From: GCA-2725625 sp964574215
Lineage (GTDB): Bacteria; Pseudomonadota; Alphaproteobacteria; Rhodospirillales; UBA2165
Length of the DNA: 64,000 nt
Direction: 5' to 3'
NCBI GenBank assembly: GCA_964574215.1
Contig: CAZNLR010000007.1
Span: forward strand, 60,343 to 124,342
Part shown: positions 41,786 through 49,911 of the stretch, one piece after another
Position numbering within the stretch: the stretch's first letter is position 1
How the letters are laid out: the number at the start of each line of letters is the position of its first letter
Program-made: the position numbers and the translations under genes
Notes under the pieces: model-generated
Database searches by the model: none
Seen by the model: the letters and a program-made list of their open reading frames with translations, nothing else
What the model was told of the DNA's origin: nothing

Positions 41786-42557
41786 GAGGCGGACAAAGAG
41801 CCGCCGCATGGATGGGCCCTTGGCCATCTTCCTGGATAATCACGGCGCAGCCCTCTTTCCGTTCAAGTCCGCTCGTTAGGAAATTAATTTTATTCTGATT
41901 GCCGATTGTTGTTGTATTTGGCCAGCCCGACAAACGTTCAACTTTGGTCACGATATTATGGCTGGTGAGTGTCTTACCTTTGTTTTCTCCCGATCGAACG
42001 CGCGTGGTGACGTTCCTCAGAAAACGAACCAGCCAAACAGACTGGGCTCGATCACCCCTTGGGCCGTTGATGGTGGCGACGTACCCTTGTTGTGAGTGAT
42101 TGGAGACGGTAACGCTGAGGCTCGTTTTGCCAGCCATTTTGCCGGCTTTTCGCGCTTCAGAAATAAGTCCCTCCACCTTGCGGCGGTGGGAGCCTACGGT
42201 AAATTTTTTGCCGTCGACAACGATTTGCGGCGTATAGACCTGGCCGCCAGGCAAATTGCCCGCGTAACCGCGTTGGCGCTCCGTGAATTCCGGCTTCGAA
42301 AAGACATCTTTCCATTTTCCGGCAGCGCCATAGACCAGTTCATCCCAGTAATCCACATGAAATTCCAGCGCCACGATATTCGGTATTTTCGAAAGCTCCC
42401 CGAGATAGGCCTCGGCAGGCGGGCAGGAATAGCACCCTTGCGAGGTAAACAGCTCAACCACGACCGGATTTGGTGCAGGGTTTTGGGCGTTTACGGATGA
42501 TACATCGGCCACCGTCAGGCCGAAACCAATCAATAAGGCAAAGAGAGGTAGTTTCAT
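41766..42557 (-). CDS. DUF1223 secreted thioredoxin-like protein
   Basis: About 263 residues. A signal peptide (MKLPLFALLIGFGLTVADVSSVNA) is followed by the DUF1223 start VVVELFTSQGCYSCPPAEAYLGELS, with a CxxC redox motif in a thioredoxin-like fold. Other family segments are ALEFHVDYWDELVYG, QRGYAGNLPGGQVYTPQIVVDG and the tail CAVIIQEDGQGPIHAAA. The frame continues to 42701, but the ATG at 42557 places the signal sequence at the N-terminus. Function is unknown; it reads against boxB. Confidence 0.85.
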   Translation of the reverse strand: MKLPLFALLIGFGLTVADVSSVNAQNPAPNPVVVELFTSQGCYSCPPAEAYLGELSKIPNIVALEFHVDYWDELVYGAAGKWKDVFSKPEFTERQRGYAGNLPGGQVYTPQIVVDGKKFTVGSHRRKVEGLISEARKAGKMAGKTSLSVTVSNHSQQGYVATINGPRGDRAQSVWLVRFLRNVTTRVRSGENKGKTLTSHNIVTKVERLSGWPNTTTIGNQNKINFLTSGLERKEGCAVIIQEDGQGPIHAAALCPPQKNGDT

Positions 42558-42650
42558 GTCAGATATCCGCTTGTCGATTGTTACAAGGATACCAATGCCG
42601 GAAGACGCATTATATTCCGGTTTATGAGGATTAAGGGAGAAATAACCCAA

Positions 42651-42694
42651 ATTTCTCCCTCCCTTGATGGGAGGGGATCTAGGGGAGGGTGAAA
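42651..42694 (-). repeat. CCTCCC-type palindromic repeat, copy A
   Basis: On the minus strand it reads CACCCTCCCC, a variable spacer, then CCTCCCATCAAGGGAGGGA. This is the short intergenic palindrome common in alphaproteobacterial genomes. It forms an inverted pair with the copy at 42727-42770, just upstream of the DUF1223 gene. Confidence 0.7.
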
Positions 42695-42726
42695 ACGCCA
42701 AATACCGGTGACGCCTTTACCACCTG

Positions 42727-42770
42727 ATCACCCCCACCCCAACCCTCCCCCATCAAGGGGGAGGGAAATA
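42727..42770 (+). repeat. CCTCCC-type palindromic repeat, copy B
   Basis: On the plus strand it reads ATCACCCCCACCCC, then CCTCCCCCATCAAGGGGGAG. It has the same consensus as copy A in opposite orientation, about 32 bases away. It lies between the DUF1223 gene and the end of the hypothetical gene at 42792. Confidence 0.7.
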
Positions 42771-42791
42771 AGAAAGGCGACATACCCCTTA

Positions 42792-43337
42792 CTAATCTAC
42801 CCCCCAGGCGGCGGCGAGGTCGATCACACAAGCGGGTGCATTGCCGTCTTCATAGCCTTCCCAGGTCGGATAGCCGCCGCGTCTGACATAGTGAACGAGG
42901 TCCAGAAATTGACCTGGAGAAAAAATGTACGCGCCGATTTCCACCACGTCGTCTTCGTTTCTTCGGCAGGATATTGTTTTCGCCTCGGCATGGCGGGCGA
43001 GCATGGCCTCGCTTTCGTCCCGCCGCTCCTCTCCCACCGGTTTTTGGCGGAATTCGGCTTGTGTTTCAGGCATGGGCCAACGCTGGAACAGCTCTCCCAT
43101 ATAGCCGGTATAATTCACCCCCTGCATGGCGCCGTGAAAATCGCCAATAAGCATCGGATTGTCAAAACGATACCCGGCAATCTCCCCCTCGCCGGGCTCC
43201 GAGGCCAGTTCCCCCATGACCCGGCAAAAATCGGTGCAATAAAAAAACAAACCGTCCAGCAGCAGCCCGTCGATCTCGATATTGTAAAACCCGAACGCGA
43301 TGTCGCCGTGGGAGGTGGATGAATGAAGCAGCGGCAT
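42792..43337 (-). CDS. hypothetical protein
   Basis: 181 residues, acidic, no signal peptide or membrane helix. Notable segments are FGFYNIEIDGLLLDGLFFYCTDFC near the start, MLIGDFHGAMQGVNYTGYMGELFQRWP in the middle, and VEIGAYIFSPGQFLDLVHYVRRGGYPTWEGY near the end. No family is recognised. The overlapping plus-strand frame is low-complexity and judged a shadow. It stands alone among palindromic repeats between the DUF1223 protein and the peptidase. Confidence 0.6.
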   Translation of the reverse strand: MPLLHSSTSHGDIAFGFYNIEIDGLLLDGLFFYCTDFCRVMGELASEPGEGEIAGYRFDNPMLIGDFHGAMQGVNYTGYMGELFQRWPMPETQAEFRQKPVGEERRDESEAMLARHAEAKTISCRRNEDDVVEIGAYIFSPGQFLDLVHYVRRGGYPTWEGYEDGNAPACVIDLAAAWGVD

Positions 43338-43371
43338 GAAAGTTATCCTGTTGTGATACGTCGGGCATTGA

Positions 43372-43596
43372 GCCTGTCCCTATCGCCCGCCCGCAGCGAG
43401 GAAGAAATCTAACACAGAGGGCACAGAGGGCACAGAGGGCACAGAGGAGGCCGTTACTATTCTTGGTCCACTAGAAATTTTAGTAATAGTTTTAACGGCT
43501 TTTCTAGCTGCATTTAGCGCTAGATTGGGAAAAGCTGCGGCTGACTTTGTTATAGAGTTCTGCGGCAAAACTAATCTGATAGCTTTCAAAAAATAA
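43372..43596 (+). other. open frame without a standard start in a low-GC pocket
   Basis: A 74-codon open frame begins after a TGA at 43369-43371 and ends at TAA 43594-43596. The 9-base tandem repeat within it encodes repeated Gly-Thr-Glu. It is followed by AVTILGPLEILVIVLTAF, a good membrane helix, then LGKAAADFVIEFCGKT and a KK end. There is no ATG. The stretch 43450-43630 is much more AT-rich than its neighbours, so this may be the remnant of a foreign gene. It covers most of the 385-base gap 43338-43722. Confidence 0.3.
43413..43447. repeat. 9-base tandem repeat
   Basis: CACAGAGGG is repeated three times in full, plus a fourth copy lacking the last base. The repeats abut with no spacer. 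Confidence 0.9.
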
Positions 43597-43629
43597 GTTA
43601 TTGGAACTCTTTTTCAGGCAAACTTATTT

Positions 43630-43672
43630 AATGGGATGGGGACATGAACTCGTTACGTGTCCCCATCCCATT
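43630..43672. repeat. GGGGACA palindrome, copy 2
   Basis: AATGGGATGGGGACA pairs perfectly over 15 bases with TGTCCCCATCCCATT around loop TGAACTCGTTACG. The core and loop differ from the boxB terminator copy by one base. No T-tract follows. It lies 51 bases past the stop of the peptidase gene, with which it is tail-side. Confidence 0.85.
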
Positions 43673-43722
43673 TCGGCTTTCTCGCCATTTTCGGCGAGCA
43701 AAGTCGAGTGCGGCAAATTTTC

Positions 43723-44826
43723 TCAATCCCGTTTGCAGGCGTAGGGCCAAATCTTTTTAGTACCCGACGGAATGAAATCGCCATCTTCGACCATAACGGG
43801 AATGGCGATGAATTTATCGCTCTCGGGCAGATTTTTCAGGGCGGTGGACTCATAGGGCGGCTGTGAGCGGTAGAATCCCACAGGGTCCATCCAGCGTCCG
43901 TTGACGGGCACCACCACGTCATCGATGACGGCGTAGTTGGAGTTCTCCGCGTAAATCACAGTAAAATGGATGGCGGCGCGGCGGCGGGTGTTTTTGCGCC
44001 GGCTCATGCCGCCGATTCCGGAATTTCCCGTGGGTCCGAGATTCTGGCCCTTTTTCACCCGTTGACCGGGCTCGAACGGAGGCAGTACATCCAAATGGGC
44101 GTAGCCGCTATAGGTCCAATACGGCAAGCCGGTCTGCGACGGCGCGTGCCGAAGGATAATTTCCTTACCGCGGGGCGATTCGTCTCCTTCAAAAGCGGCG
44201 ACGACGGTGCCGTCGGCGACGGCCAGCATGGGCGTACCCCAATCGACCGGCATGTCGACGCCGCCGTGCCAAGCCTGGCGCCGCCGTTTGTAGCTGTAAT
44301 CCATGGCCCAATAATCGTCGATGCCGGGGCAATGCAGATCGTCCGGGAATTTCGGACCCAGTCCGGTGGCGACCATGCCGATTTCTACCGGGCTATAGAC
44401 GTCGCAGCCGCGCCGGCGCACCATACCGCATAAAGTCGATCCGCTGACGTCACCGCTGGTCACCTTGGCGGCCAAGGCGGCTTCGTCGGGGACGCCGCCG
44501 ATAGGTTCTGGGGCTATGCCCGGGGAGTTCGGCCGATACTCGGGCAGTGACCGGCGGTAATGGATCCGCACTTCAGGCAAGCTCAAAGAACCGTCTCCGT
44601 TGGTGTCCAGCCGGTCGAAATTACCCCGCCGGCGCCACTCTGCCCGGCTGATCCGGCGGTCGTCGTCAGCGTCCATGTGTTTGAAATCCTTGGTGACGCG
44701 GTCTCTTTTGCCGCCGCCGCCGGCCCCTCTTGACAGTTCAAGCGCGCTTTCCTCTCCCGCCGCTGAAAATGACAGGAACAGAATTGCGATCACAAAAACA
44801 GCTACGGTTGCCTTGGCGATCCTCAT
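43723..44826 (-). CDS. EF-hand plus M23 (LytM-type) metallopeptidase
   Basis: 367 residues, exported. The signal peptide is MRIAKATVAVFVIAILFLSFSA. Residues about 45-95 hold two EF-hand-like loops, DADDDRRISRAEW and DTNGDGSLSLPEV. Residues about 190-300 form the M23 domain: WHGGVDMPVDWGTPMLAVADGTVVAAF, YSGYAHLDVLPPFEPGQRVKKGQNLGPTGNSG and the final zinc-site histidine in AAIHFTVIYA. M23 enzymes cut peptidoglycan cross-bridges. The calcium-binding prefix suggests Ca2+-dependent activity or attachment. It stands alone, divergent from the benzoate-CoA ligase. Confidence 0.88.
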   Translation of the reverse strand: MRIAKATVAVFVIAILFLSFSAAGEESALELSRGAGGGGKRDRVTKDFKHMDADDDRRISRAEWRRRGNFDRLDTNGDGSLSLPEVRIHYRRSLPEYRPNSPGIAPEPIGGVPDEAALAAKVTSGDVSGSTLCGMVRRRGCDVYSPVEIGMVATGLGPKFPDDLHCPGIDDYWAMDYSYKRRRQAWHGGVDMPVDWGTPMLAVADGTVVAAFEGDESPRGKEIILRHAPSQTGLPYWTYSGYAHLDVLPPFEPGQRVKKGQNLGPTGNSGIGGMSRRKNTRRRAAIHFTVIYAENSNYAVIDDVVVPVNGRWMDPVGFYRSQPPYESTALKNLPESDKFIAIPVMVEDGDFIPSGTKKIWPYACKRD

Positions 44827-44942
44827 AACGGCGATCCCTCCCCGAAAAATCGGCCCAATCCCAATTGTGTATCGCTTACAATATCATCCTACCGGTATGG
44901 CCTATCCTAGCAAAGGCCCCGAAATTCAGCCAGTTAAAAATA

Positions 44943-44967
44943 AAAAAAGGGGACGGTCCCCGTTTTT
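44943..44967. repeat. GGGGAC-GTCCCC palindrome
   Basis: AAAAAAGGGGACGGTCCCCGTTTTT is an almost perfect palindrome between the divergent peptidase and ligase genes. It shares the GGGGAC/GTCCCC arms with the elements at 41748 and 43630 but not their long loop. Confidence 0.6.
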
Positions 44968-45053
44968 AAACGGCCATGGTTTGAATAAAGGCGGGGGCTT
45001 ATTTATGATGGGAACCAACTGATACTCATTTGCTATTTTCCCGGAGGAACACC

Positions 45054-46637
45054 ATGCAGGACAACACCATTGCCGTGGATACGTCGGTAACCCCTGCCAA
45101 TATTGAATTTTCTGAAAGCTTCAACGTCGCCGTGCCGTTTATCGACCGGCATTTGGACGAAGGAAGAGGCGACAAGGTGGCCATTACCGTTCATGGCGGT
45201 GGCGAGGTGACTTACGCAACTCTGGCGGAGCACGTCAATCGGGCGGGCAATGCCTTGACCAGCCTGGGCCTCTCCAAGGGCGACCGGGTGCTGATGATGG
45301 TCAAGGACGGGCCCGAATTTCACTATGTGTTCTGGGGCGCCATCAAGGCCGGGATTATCCCGGTGGCTTTGAATACGCTGCTGATGGCCAAGGATTACGC
45401 CTATATGATCGAAAACTCCGACGCCGCGGGCGTGGTTTATTCCCAGGAATTCGCCGCCCAGGTGGAACCGGCGGTGGAGCAATCGCCCCATAAGCCCGAG
45501 GTGGTTCTGCTGACCGAAGGCGAAGGGATAAGCCTAGCCCAACATATGGCGGCGGCCACTCCGGACCTCGCCCCCGCCCCCGCCAAGCCGGACGACGATT
45601 GTTTCTGGCTCTATTCGTCGGGCACCACGGGCGGGCCTAAGGGCGCGGTGCATGCCCACAAGGATATGCCGGTGACCTGCATCCATTATGCGGTGGGCAT
45701 CCTGGGCATCAGCGAGGACGATGTCTGTTTCTCGGCAGCCAAGCTGTTTTTCGCCTATGGCCTGGGCAACGGTATGACCTTTCCCCTCTGGGTGGGTGCA
45801 TCGGCGGTCTTCTATCCGGGCCCGCCGACGCCCGACGCCGTCCATGAAGTAATCGAAACCCACAAGCCGACGCTTTATTACGGTGTGCCCACCCTCTATG
45901 CCGCCCAGTTGAAGGCCATGGAGGAAAAAGATGTAGACATGTCGTCAATCCGGGCCTGTACCTCGGCGGGCGAAGCCCTGCCGCCGGATATATTCCGCCG
46001 CTGGAAGGAAAAAACCGGGCTGGAAATCCTCGACGGTATCGGCACCACGGAAATCCTGCATATCTTCATCTCCAATCCGCCGGGTGCGGTGAAATCCGGC
46101 ACCACCGGCCAGCTGGTGCCGGGCTATGAAGCCAGGATCACCGACGACGACGGCAACGAAATGCCGGCGGGCGAAAACGGCAACCTTTGGATTAAGGGCG
46201 ACTCGCTGCTGAAGGAATATTGGAAAAATCCCGAGAAGACCGCCGCGACGCTCAAGGACGGCTGGCTGAGCACGGGCGATACCTATTTCGTCGACGACGA
46301 GGGCTATTATGTCTGCTGCGGCCGCAGCGACGACATGCTCAAGGTGGGCGGCATCTGGTGTTCGCCGGTGGAGATCGAAGGTAAACTCATTGAGCACCCC
46401 AAAGTGCTGGAAGCGGCCATTGTCGGCCGGGCCGACGACGACGAACTGATCAAGCCGGAAGCCTTCGTCGTGCTCAATGACGCCGGGGACGCCGGCGACG
46501 AATTGGCCGCCGAATTGCTGGAGCATTGCAAGTCAGGACTGGCCCGTTATAAATACCCCAGGTGGTTTAATTTCGTCGAGGAGTTGCCCAAAACGGCAAC
46601 CGGAAAAATTCAACGATTTAAGCTTCGCAATCCCTGA
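45054..46637 (+). CDS. bclA: benzoate-CoA ligase
   Basis: About 527 residues of the ANL superfamily; forms benzoyl-CoA from benzoate, ATP and CoA in the cytosol. P-loop WLYSSGTTGGPKGAVHAHKDM, DGIGTTEILHIFISNPPGAVK (the acid-binding A5 region typical of benzoate ligases), TGDTYFVDDEGYYVCCGRSDDMLKVGGIWCSPVEIE, and the catalytic lysine in LPKTATGKIQRFKL. A start at 45030 is in frame, but ATG 45054 has CGGAGGA at good spacing. It heads a transcript with the CoA-transferase genes and supplies BoxBC's substrate. A closely related aryl-CoA ligase (for example 4-hydroxybenzoate) is the alternative. Confidence 0.88.
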   Translation: MQDNTIAVDTSVTPANIEFSESFNVAVPFIDRHLDEGRGDKVAITVHGGGEVTYATLAEHVNRAGNALTSLGLSKGDRVLMMVKDGPEFHYVFWGAIKAGIIPVALNTLLMAKDYAYMIENSDAAGVVYSQEFAAQVEPAVEQSPHKPEVVLLTEGEGISLAQHMAAATPDLAPAPAKPDDDCFWLYSSGTTGGPKGAVHAHKDMPVTCIHYAVGILGISEDDVCFSAAKLFFAYGLGNGMTFPLWVGASAVFYPGPPTPDAVHEVIETHKPTLYYGVPTLYAAQLKAMEEKDVDMSSIRACTSAGEALPPDIFRRWKEKTGLEILDGIGTTEILHIFISNPPGAVKSGTTGQLVPGYEARITDDDGNEMPAGENGNLWIKGDSLLKEYWKNPEKTAATLKDGWLSTGDTYFVDDEGYYVCCGRSDDMLKVGGIWCSPVEIEGKLIEHPKVLEAAIVGRADDDELIKPEAFVVLNDAGDAGDELAAELLEHCKSGLARYKYPRWFNFVEELPKTATGKIQRFKLRNP

Positions 46638-46672
46638 TAAAATACTTTAATTAACAACAACAAACGATTGAA

Positions 46673-47596
46673 ATGAAAGAAAAATTAATTGACTTAAGCG
46701 AGGCAATTTCTTCGCTGGTCAAAGATGGGGACAGTGTGCAGTTGGGGTCCGGCCTGGAAACCGCCATCCCCTTTGCCGCCACTTTCGAATTGATCCGCCA
46801 AAAGCGGAGAAACCTCCATATGATCTCCCCCATTTCGGACGCTTCCACCGACATGCTGATCGGCGGCGGTTGCGTCACCGAGGTCTCCGCTTCCTGGGTC
46901 GGCAATGTCTCGGGAGGACTCGGTCACAATTACCGCCGCGCCGTCGAAAAAGGCGAGCCCCATCCGATTAAGATCAACGACTACTCCAACCTGTCCCTGG
47001 CCATGGCGCTATTCGCCGGCGCTTACGGCCTGCCCTATGTGCCGGTCAAATCCATCCTAGGATCGGATATTCTGAAATCCAATCCGGCGCTTAAACCGGC
47101 GGAAAACCCGTTTGCCGAAGAGAGCGAACCGTTGGTCCTGGTCCCGGCGCTCCAGCCGGATGTTTCCATTCAAGCCGTGCAGCGCGCTGATCGTTTCGGC
47201 AACAACCACTATTGGGGTTCGTCAGGCGTAGCCAAGGAAGCGGCCCTGGCGGCGGAAAAGGTCATCCTGATCGCCCATGAAATCGTCGAGCCGGAGGTCA
47301 TCGCGACAGACCCCAGCCGCGTCCTTGTCCCCGGTTTCCGCGTCGACGCCGTCTGCCATGTGCCCGGCGGCACCCATCCGGCGCCATTAACCGGCTATCT
47401 CAAACGGGACAGCGACTTTTTCAACGATTATCACAAAGGTTCCCGCGATCCAGAACATTACGCGGAATGGGCCGAGGATTGGATTTTCAGTACCGGCGGT
47501 CACGCGGGTTACCGCGAAAAACTGGGGGATCGGCTGGAAAAACTGCGTATCAAAGGGGAACAACTCGCCGCCCCGGTAAATTATGCCTTCGAGTAA
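46673..47596 (+). CDS. CoA-transferase subunit A (glutaconate/IpdA type)
   Basis: 307 residues of class I CoA-transferase fold: KLIDLSEAISSLVKDGDSVQLGSGLETAIPFAATFELIRQKRR at the start, then VTEVSASWVGNVSGGLGHNYRRAVE and VQRADRFGNNHYWGSSGVAKEAALAAEKVILIAHEIV. It is the alpha partner of the next gene, six bases downstream. In this island it could move CoA between a dicarboxylic ring-cleavage product such as 3-oxoadipate and succinate. Glutaconate or a ring-hydrolysing IpdAB-like role are alternatives. Confidence 0.85.
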   Translation: MKEKLIDLSEAISSLVKDGDSVQLGSGLETAIPFAATFELIRQKRRNLHMISPISDASTDMLIGGGCVTEVSASWVGNVSGGLGHNYRRAVEKGEPHPIKINDYSNLSLAMALFAGAYGLPYVPVKSILGSDILKSNPALKPAENPFAEESEPLVLVPALQPDVSIQAVQRADRFGNNHYWGSSGVAKEAALAAEKVILIAHEIVEPEVIATDPSRVLVPGFRVDAVCHVPGGTHPAPLTGYLKRDSDFFNDYHKGSRDPEHYAEWAEDWIFSTGGHAGYREKLGDRLEKLRIKGEQLAAPVNYAFE

Positions 47597-47602
47597 CGCC
47601 AG

Positions 47603-48361
47603 ATGACCGAATTTTCGACCCAGGAACTAATGATTATCGCCACGGCGCGGGAGATCGCCGACGGAGAGATCGTCTTCGTCGGCATGCGCCTGCCCATCAC
47701 CGCCTATGGCGTGGCCCGGATGACCCATGCGCCCAGCGCCGTGGGACTGTTTGAAGGCGGCATCGCGCGGTACGAGCCGGCGGAAGAAACCCTCTACACC
47801 ATGGTCGATCCACCCAATCAACTGAATGCCGCCTGGGCGACCAGTCTGATCGATGTCATGGGACAACTGCCCCGGGGCAAGGTGGACGCCGGGTTTATCG
47901 GCGGCGCGGAAATCGATAAATACGGCAATATCAACACCTCCTATATCGGCGGCCATGAAAACGTAAAAGTCAAATTACCCGGATCGGGCGGTGCGGCGGA
48001 TATCGCGACCATGGCCAATCGGCTGATCGCCATTATGAACCATGAAAAACACCGCCTAGTGGAAAAGGTTTCCTATATCACCTCACCAGGTTTTATCGAT
48101 GGCGGTAATACCAGGCAGGAAGCCGGGCTGAAACAGGGCGGCCCCAGCGCCCTGATCACCGACCGGGCCATTCTCCGGCCCTATGGTCCGGACAACGAGC
48201 TTCATATCGCCTCGGTGCACCCGGGCCACAGTTTGGACGAGATCAAGGAAAATACGGGCTGGGAGGTGAAAGAACTGCCGGACTGGGAGGAAACCCCCTC
48301 ACCCACCGAAACGGAAATGGAGGCGCTCCATTTCATCGATAAGGATGGTTTTTGGCGGTAA
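47603..48361 (+). CDS. CoA-transferase subunit B
   Basis: 252 residues, beta partner. MIIATAREIADGEIVFVGMRLPITAYGVARMTHAP is followed by LFEGGIARYEP; Glu51 lies where the catalytic glutamate of glutaconate CoA-transferase beta is expected, favouring true transferase over the IpdAB hydrolase type, which lacks it. VDAGFIGGAEIDKYGNINTSYIG and LPGSGGAADIATMANRLI are conserved family segments. It is co-transcribed with subunit A and the ligase. Confidence 0.85.
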   Translation: MTEFSTQELMIIATAREIADGEIVFVGMRLPITAYGVARMTHAPSAVGLFEGGIARYEPAEETLYTMVDPPNQLNAAWATSLIDVMGQLPRGKVDAGFIGGAEIDKYGNINTSYIGGHENVKVKLPGSGGAADIATMANRLIAIMNHEKHRLVEKVSYITSPGFIDGGNTRQEAGLKQGGPSALITDRAILRPYGPDNELHIASVHPGHSLDEIKENTGWEVKELPDWEETPSPTETEMEALHFIDKDGFWR

Positions 48362-48378
48362 TAGACCTTAGTTCGGTT

Positions 48379-49104
48379 TTATTGGGCCGGCTGCACAATG
48401 GCCCCGGAAAAGAACTTAAAATCCAGTTCCTTGGCCAAATCGAGGATCTCCTGACTGCCCACACCTCTTAAATGGGGCACCAAACGGTTAAATTCTGCCG
48501 ATTGACGGAATTTCTCCAGATGGGGACGGATTTTTTCCGCCGGCCAGGGCTTGTTCTTGAGATCGAAAGCAACGCCCTGGAAATTGCAGTTGGCGAATAA
48601 TTTGAAATCGATCAGGCTGGGACTGGGCCGCGCCGTGTAATATTTGCTAAACGGAAACACCAGGATGCCCAACTGATCCAGATAGTCGAGCGTGAACCTC
48701 TCCGGAAAGTTGAAGATTTCGAAGATCAATTGCCCGCTGAATTGCCCTTCAATTTCCCTACAGACATCGGCGAATGAAGTCGCTACCGCGGGAACACTCA
48801 CCGCGACGGCATTTAACGGCACGACAACCGGCAACAAATGACCGGACATTTCTTTATCGCGGAGAAACGTCGCTACCAAATTAAGAATGCTGGACAAGTT
48901 CTTGGACAAAACGGCTTGGTCCAACACCCGTTCCTTGCCGCCAACCATCAGCACATCATCGCCATTCATACAGTTGCCGTCACCCAAGGACATCATGGGA
49001 TCGCAATGATAGGCGACGATCTCACCGGTTTCGCCTTCCAGAACCGGCCAGAACGAAGTTTCTATTTTACCTTCGGAATTTGATGGTTGGGGGGAAGCGT
49101 TCAT
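48379..49104 (-). CDS. degenerate EAL-like domain protein
   Basis: 241 residues that align loosely with an EAL fold: EIVAYHCDPMMSLGDGNCMNGDDVLMVG (the position of the substrate loop but without E-A-L), LPVVVPLNAVAVSVPAVATSFADVC, GQLIFEIFNFPE, and the C-terminal GVGSQEILDLAKELDFKFFSGAIVQPAQ, resembling the usual EGVE...GYxxxxP end. Metal-binding acids are mostly missing, so cyclic-di-GMP hydrolysis is unlikely; a binding or protein-interaction role is inferred. It lies alone between the CoA-transferase and the ABC transporter operon. Confidence 0.6.
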   Translation of the reverse strand: MNASPQPSNSEGKIETSFWPVLEGETGEIVAYHCDPMMSLGDGNCMNGDDVLMVGGKERVLDQAVLSKNLSSILNLVATFLRDKEMSGHLLPVVVPLNAVAVSVPAVATSFADVCREIEGQFSGQLIFEIFNFPERFTLDYLDQLGILVFPFSKYYTARPSPSLIDFKLFANCNFQGVAFDLKNKPWPAEKIRPHLEKFRQSAEFNRLVPHLRGVGSQEILDLAKELDFKFFSGAIVQPAQ

Positions 49105-49203
49105 GGTTCTCTTTTTAATTCAATTCATCAGCACTAATTAGCTGGCTCCGATCAGAGCCAATTTCAAGTGTAAATTGATATGGTCTAAATTAAAATAGAA
49201 GAC

Positions 49204-49911
49204 TCAGACGCCGAGGTAGCGATGCTGCAATTCCTCATCCTGCCTCAATTCGTCCGAATTACCGCTCCACACAACTTTGCCTTTTTCGATGATATAGTGA
49301 CGGTCGGCAATGCGGGTTAAGGCATCGACATTCTTGTCGATCACCAATATTGACTGTCCGAACGATTTGAGTTGCTCCAGCACGCGCCAGATTTCCACGC
49401 GTATCAGCGGTGCCAACCCCTCTGTGGCCTCATCCAATATCAGTAGGCTCGGATTGGTCATCAAGGCCCGCGATATGGCCAGCATTTGCTGTTCACCGCC
49501 GGAAAGCTGATTGCCCATGTTTGACTGGCGTTCCGCCAACGGTGGAAACAGCTCAAATACTTTTTCCAACGTCCAGGGATTTTCCCTGTTCTGCCGGTTG
49601 CCGGCGGTCGCCACCAAATTTTCATGAACTGACAAATTGGGAAAAATCTGCCGTCCTTCCGGCACCAAACCCAAACCGGACTGGGCTACCTTATAGGACG
49701 GTTCCCCATGGATGGGGTTACCTTCGAGATGAATCTCACCAGCATGAGGTTGCATGATACCCATGATCGTCCGAACGGTGGTGGTTTTACCCATGCCGTT
49801 ACGGCCCAGCAATGTCACCACTTCACCGGTTCCTACCTCGAGGGAAATACCGAACAAAACCTGCGACAGGCCATAGGAGCTTTCGATATTGTCGACACGT
49901 AAAAGATCCAT
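49204..49911 (-). CDS. livF: branched-chain-type ABC transporter ATPase LivF
   Basis: A 235-residue ATPase. Walker A LLGRNGMGKTTTVRTIMG, signature NQLSGGEQQMLAISRALM, Walker B LLILDEATEGLAPL. It is the last gene of a five-gene livKHMGF-type operon. Its ATG overlaps the livG stop by one base. Liv-type transporters within benzoate and hydroxybenzoate clusters generally import aromatic acids, the role proposed here. Confidence 0.93.
   Translation of the reverse strand: MDLLRVDNIESSYGLSQVLFGISLEVGTGEVVTLLGRNGMGKTTTVRTIMGIMQPHAGEIHLEGNPIHGEPSYKVAQSGLGLVPEGRQIFPNLSVHENLVATAGNRQNRENPWTLEKVFELFPPLAERQSNMGNQLSGGEQQMLAISRALMTNPSLLILDEATEGLAPLIRVEIWRVLEQLKSFGQSILVIDKNVDALTRIADRHYIIEKGKVVWSGNSDELRQDEELQHRYLGV

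Noticed and set aside
40333..41796. 487-codon open frame antisense to boxB
   Set aside because: It is a codon-bias shadow of boxB; the sense strand encodes a full-length, strongly conserved enzyme with diiron motifs, and the antisense product has no recognisable domain.
42708..43322. 204-codon plus-strand frame over the hypothetical gene
   Set aside because: It begins inside the CCTCCC repeat with a proline-rich, repeat-encoded start and lacks a ribosome site; the minus-strand frame has a more natural composition.
43413..43447. CRISPR-like tandem repeat
   Set aside because: The 9-base units abut with no spacers and no cas genes are present, so it is a simple tandem repeat.
41748..44967. Insertion-sequence ends
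   Set aside because: The palindromes are not accompanied by a transposase gene or target duplications; they fit short REP-like elements better.
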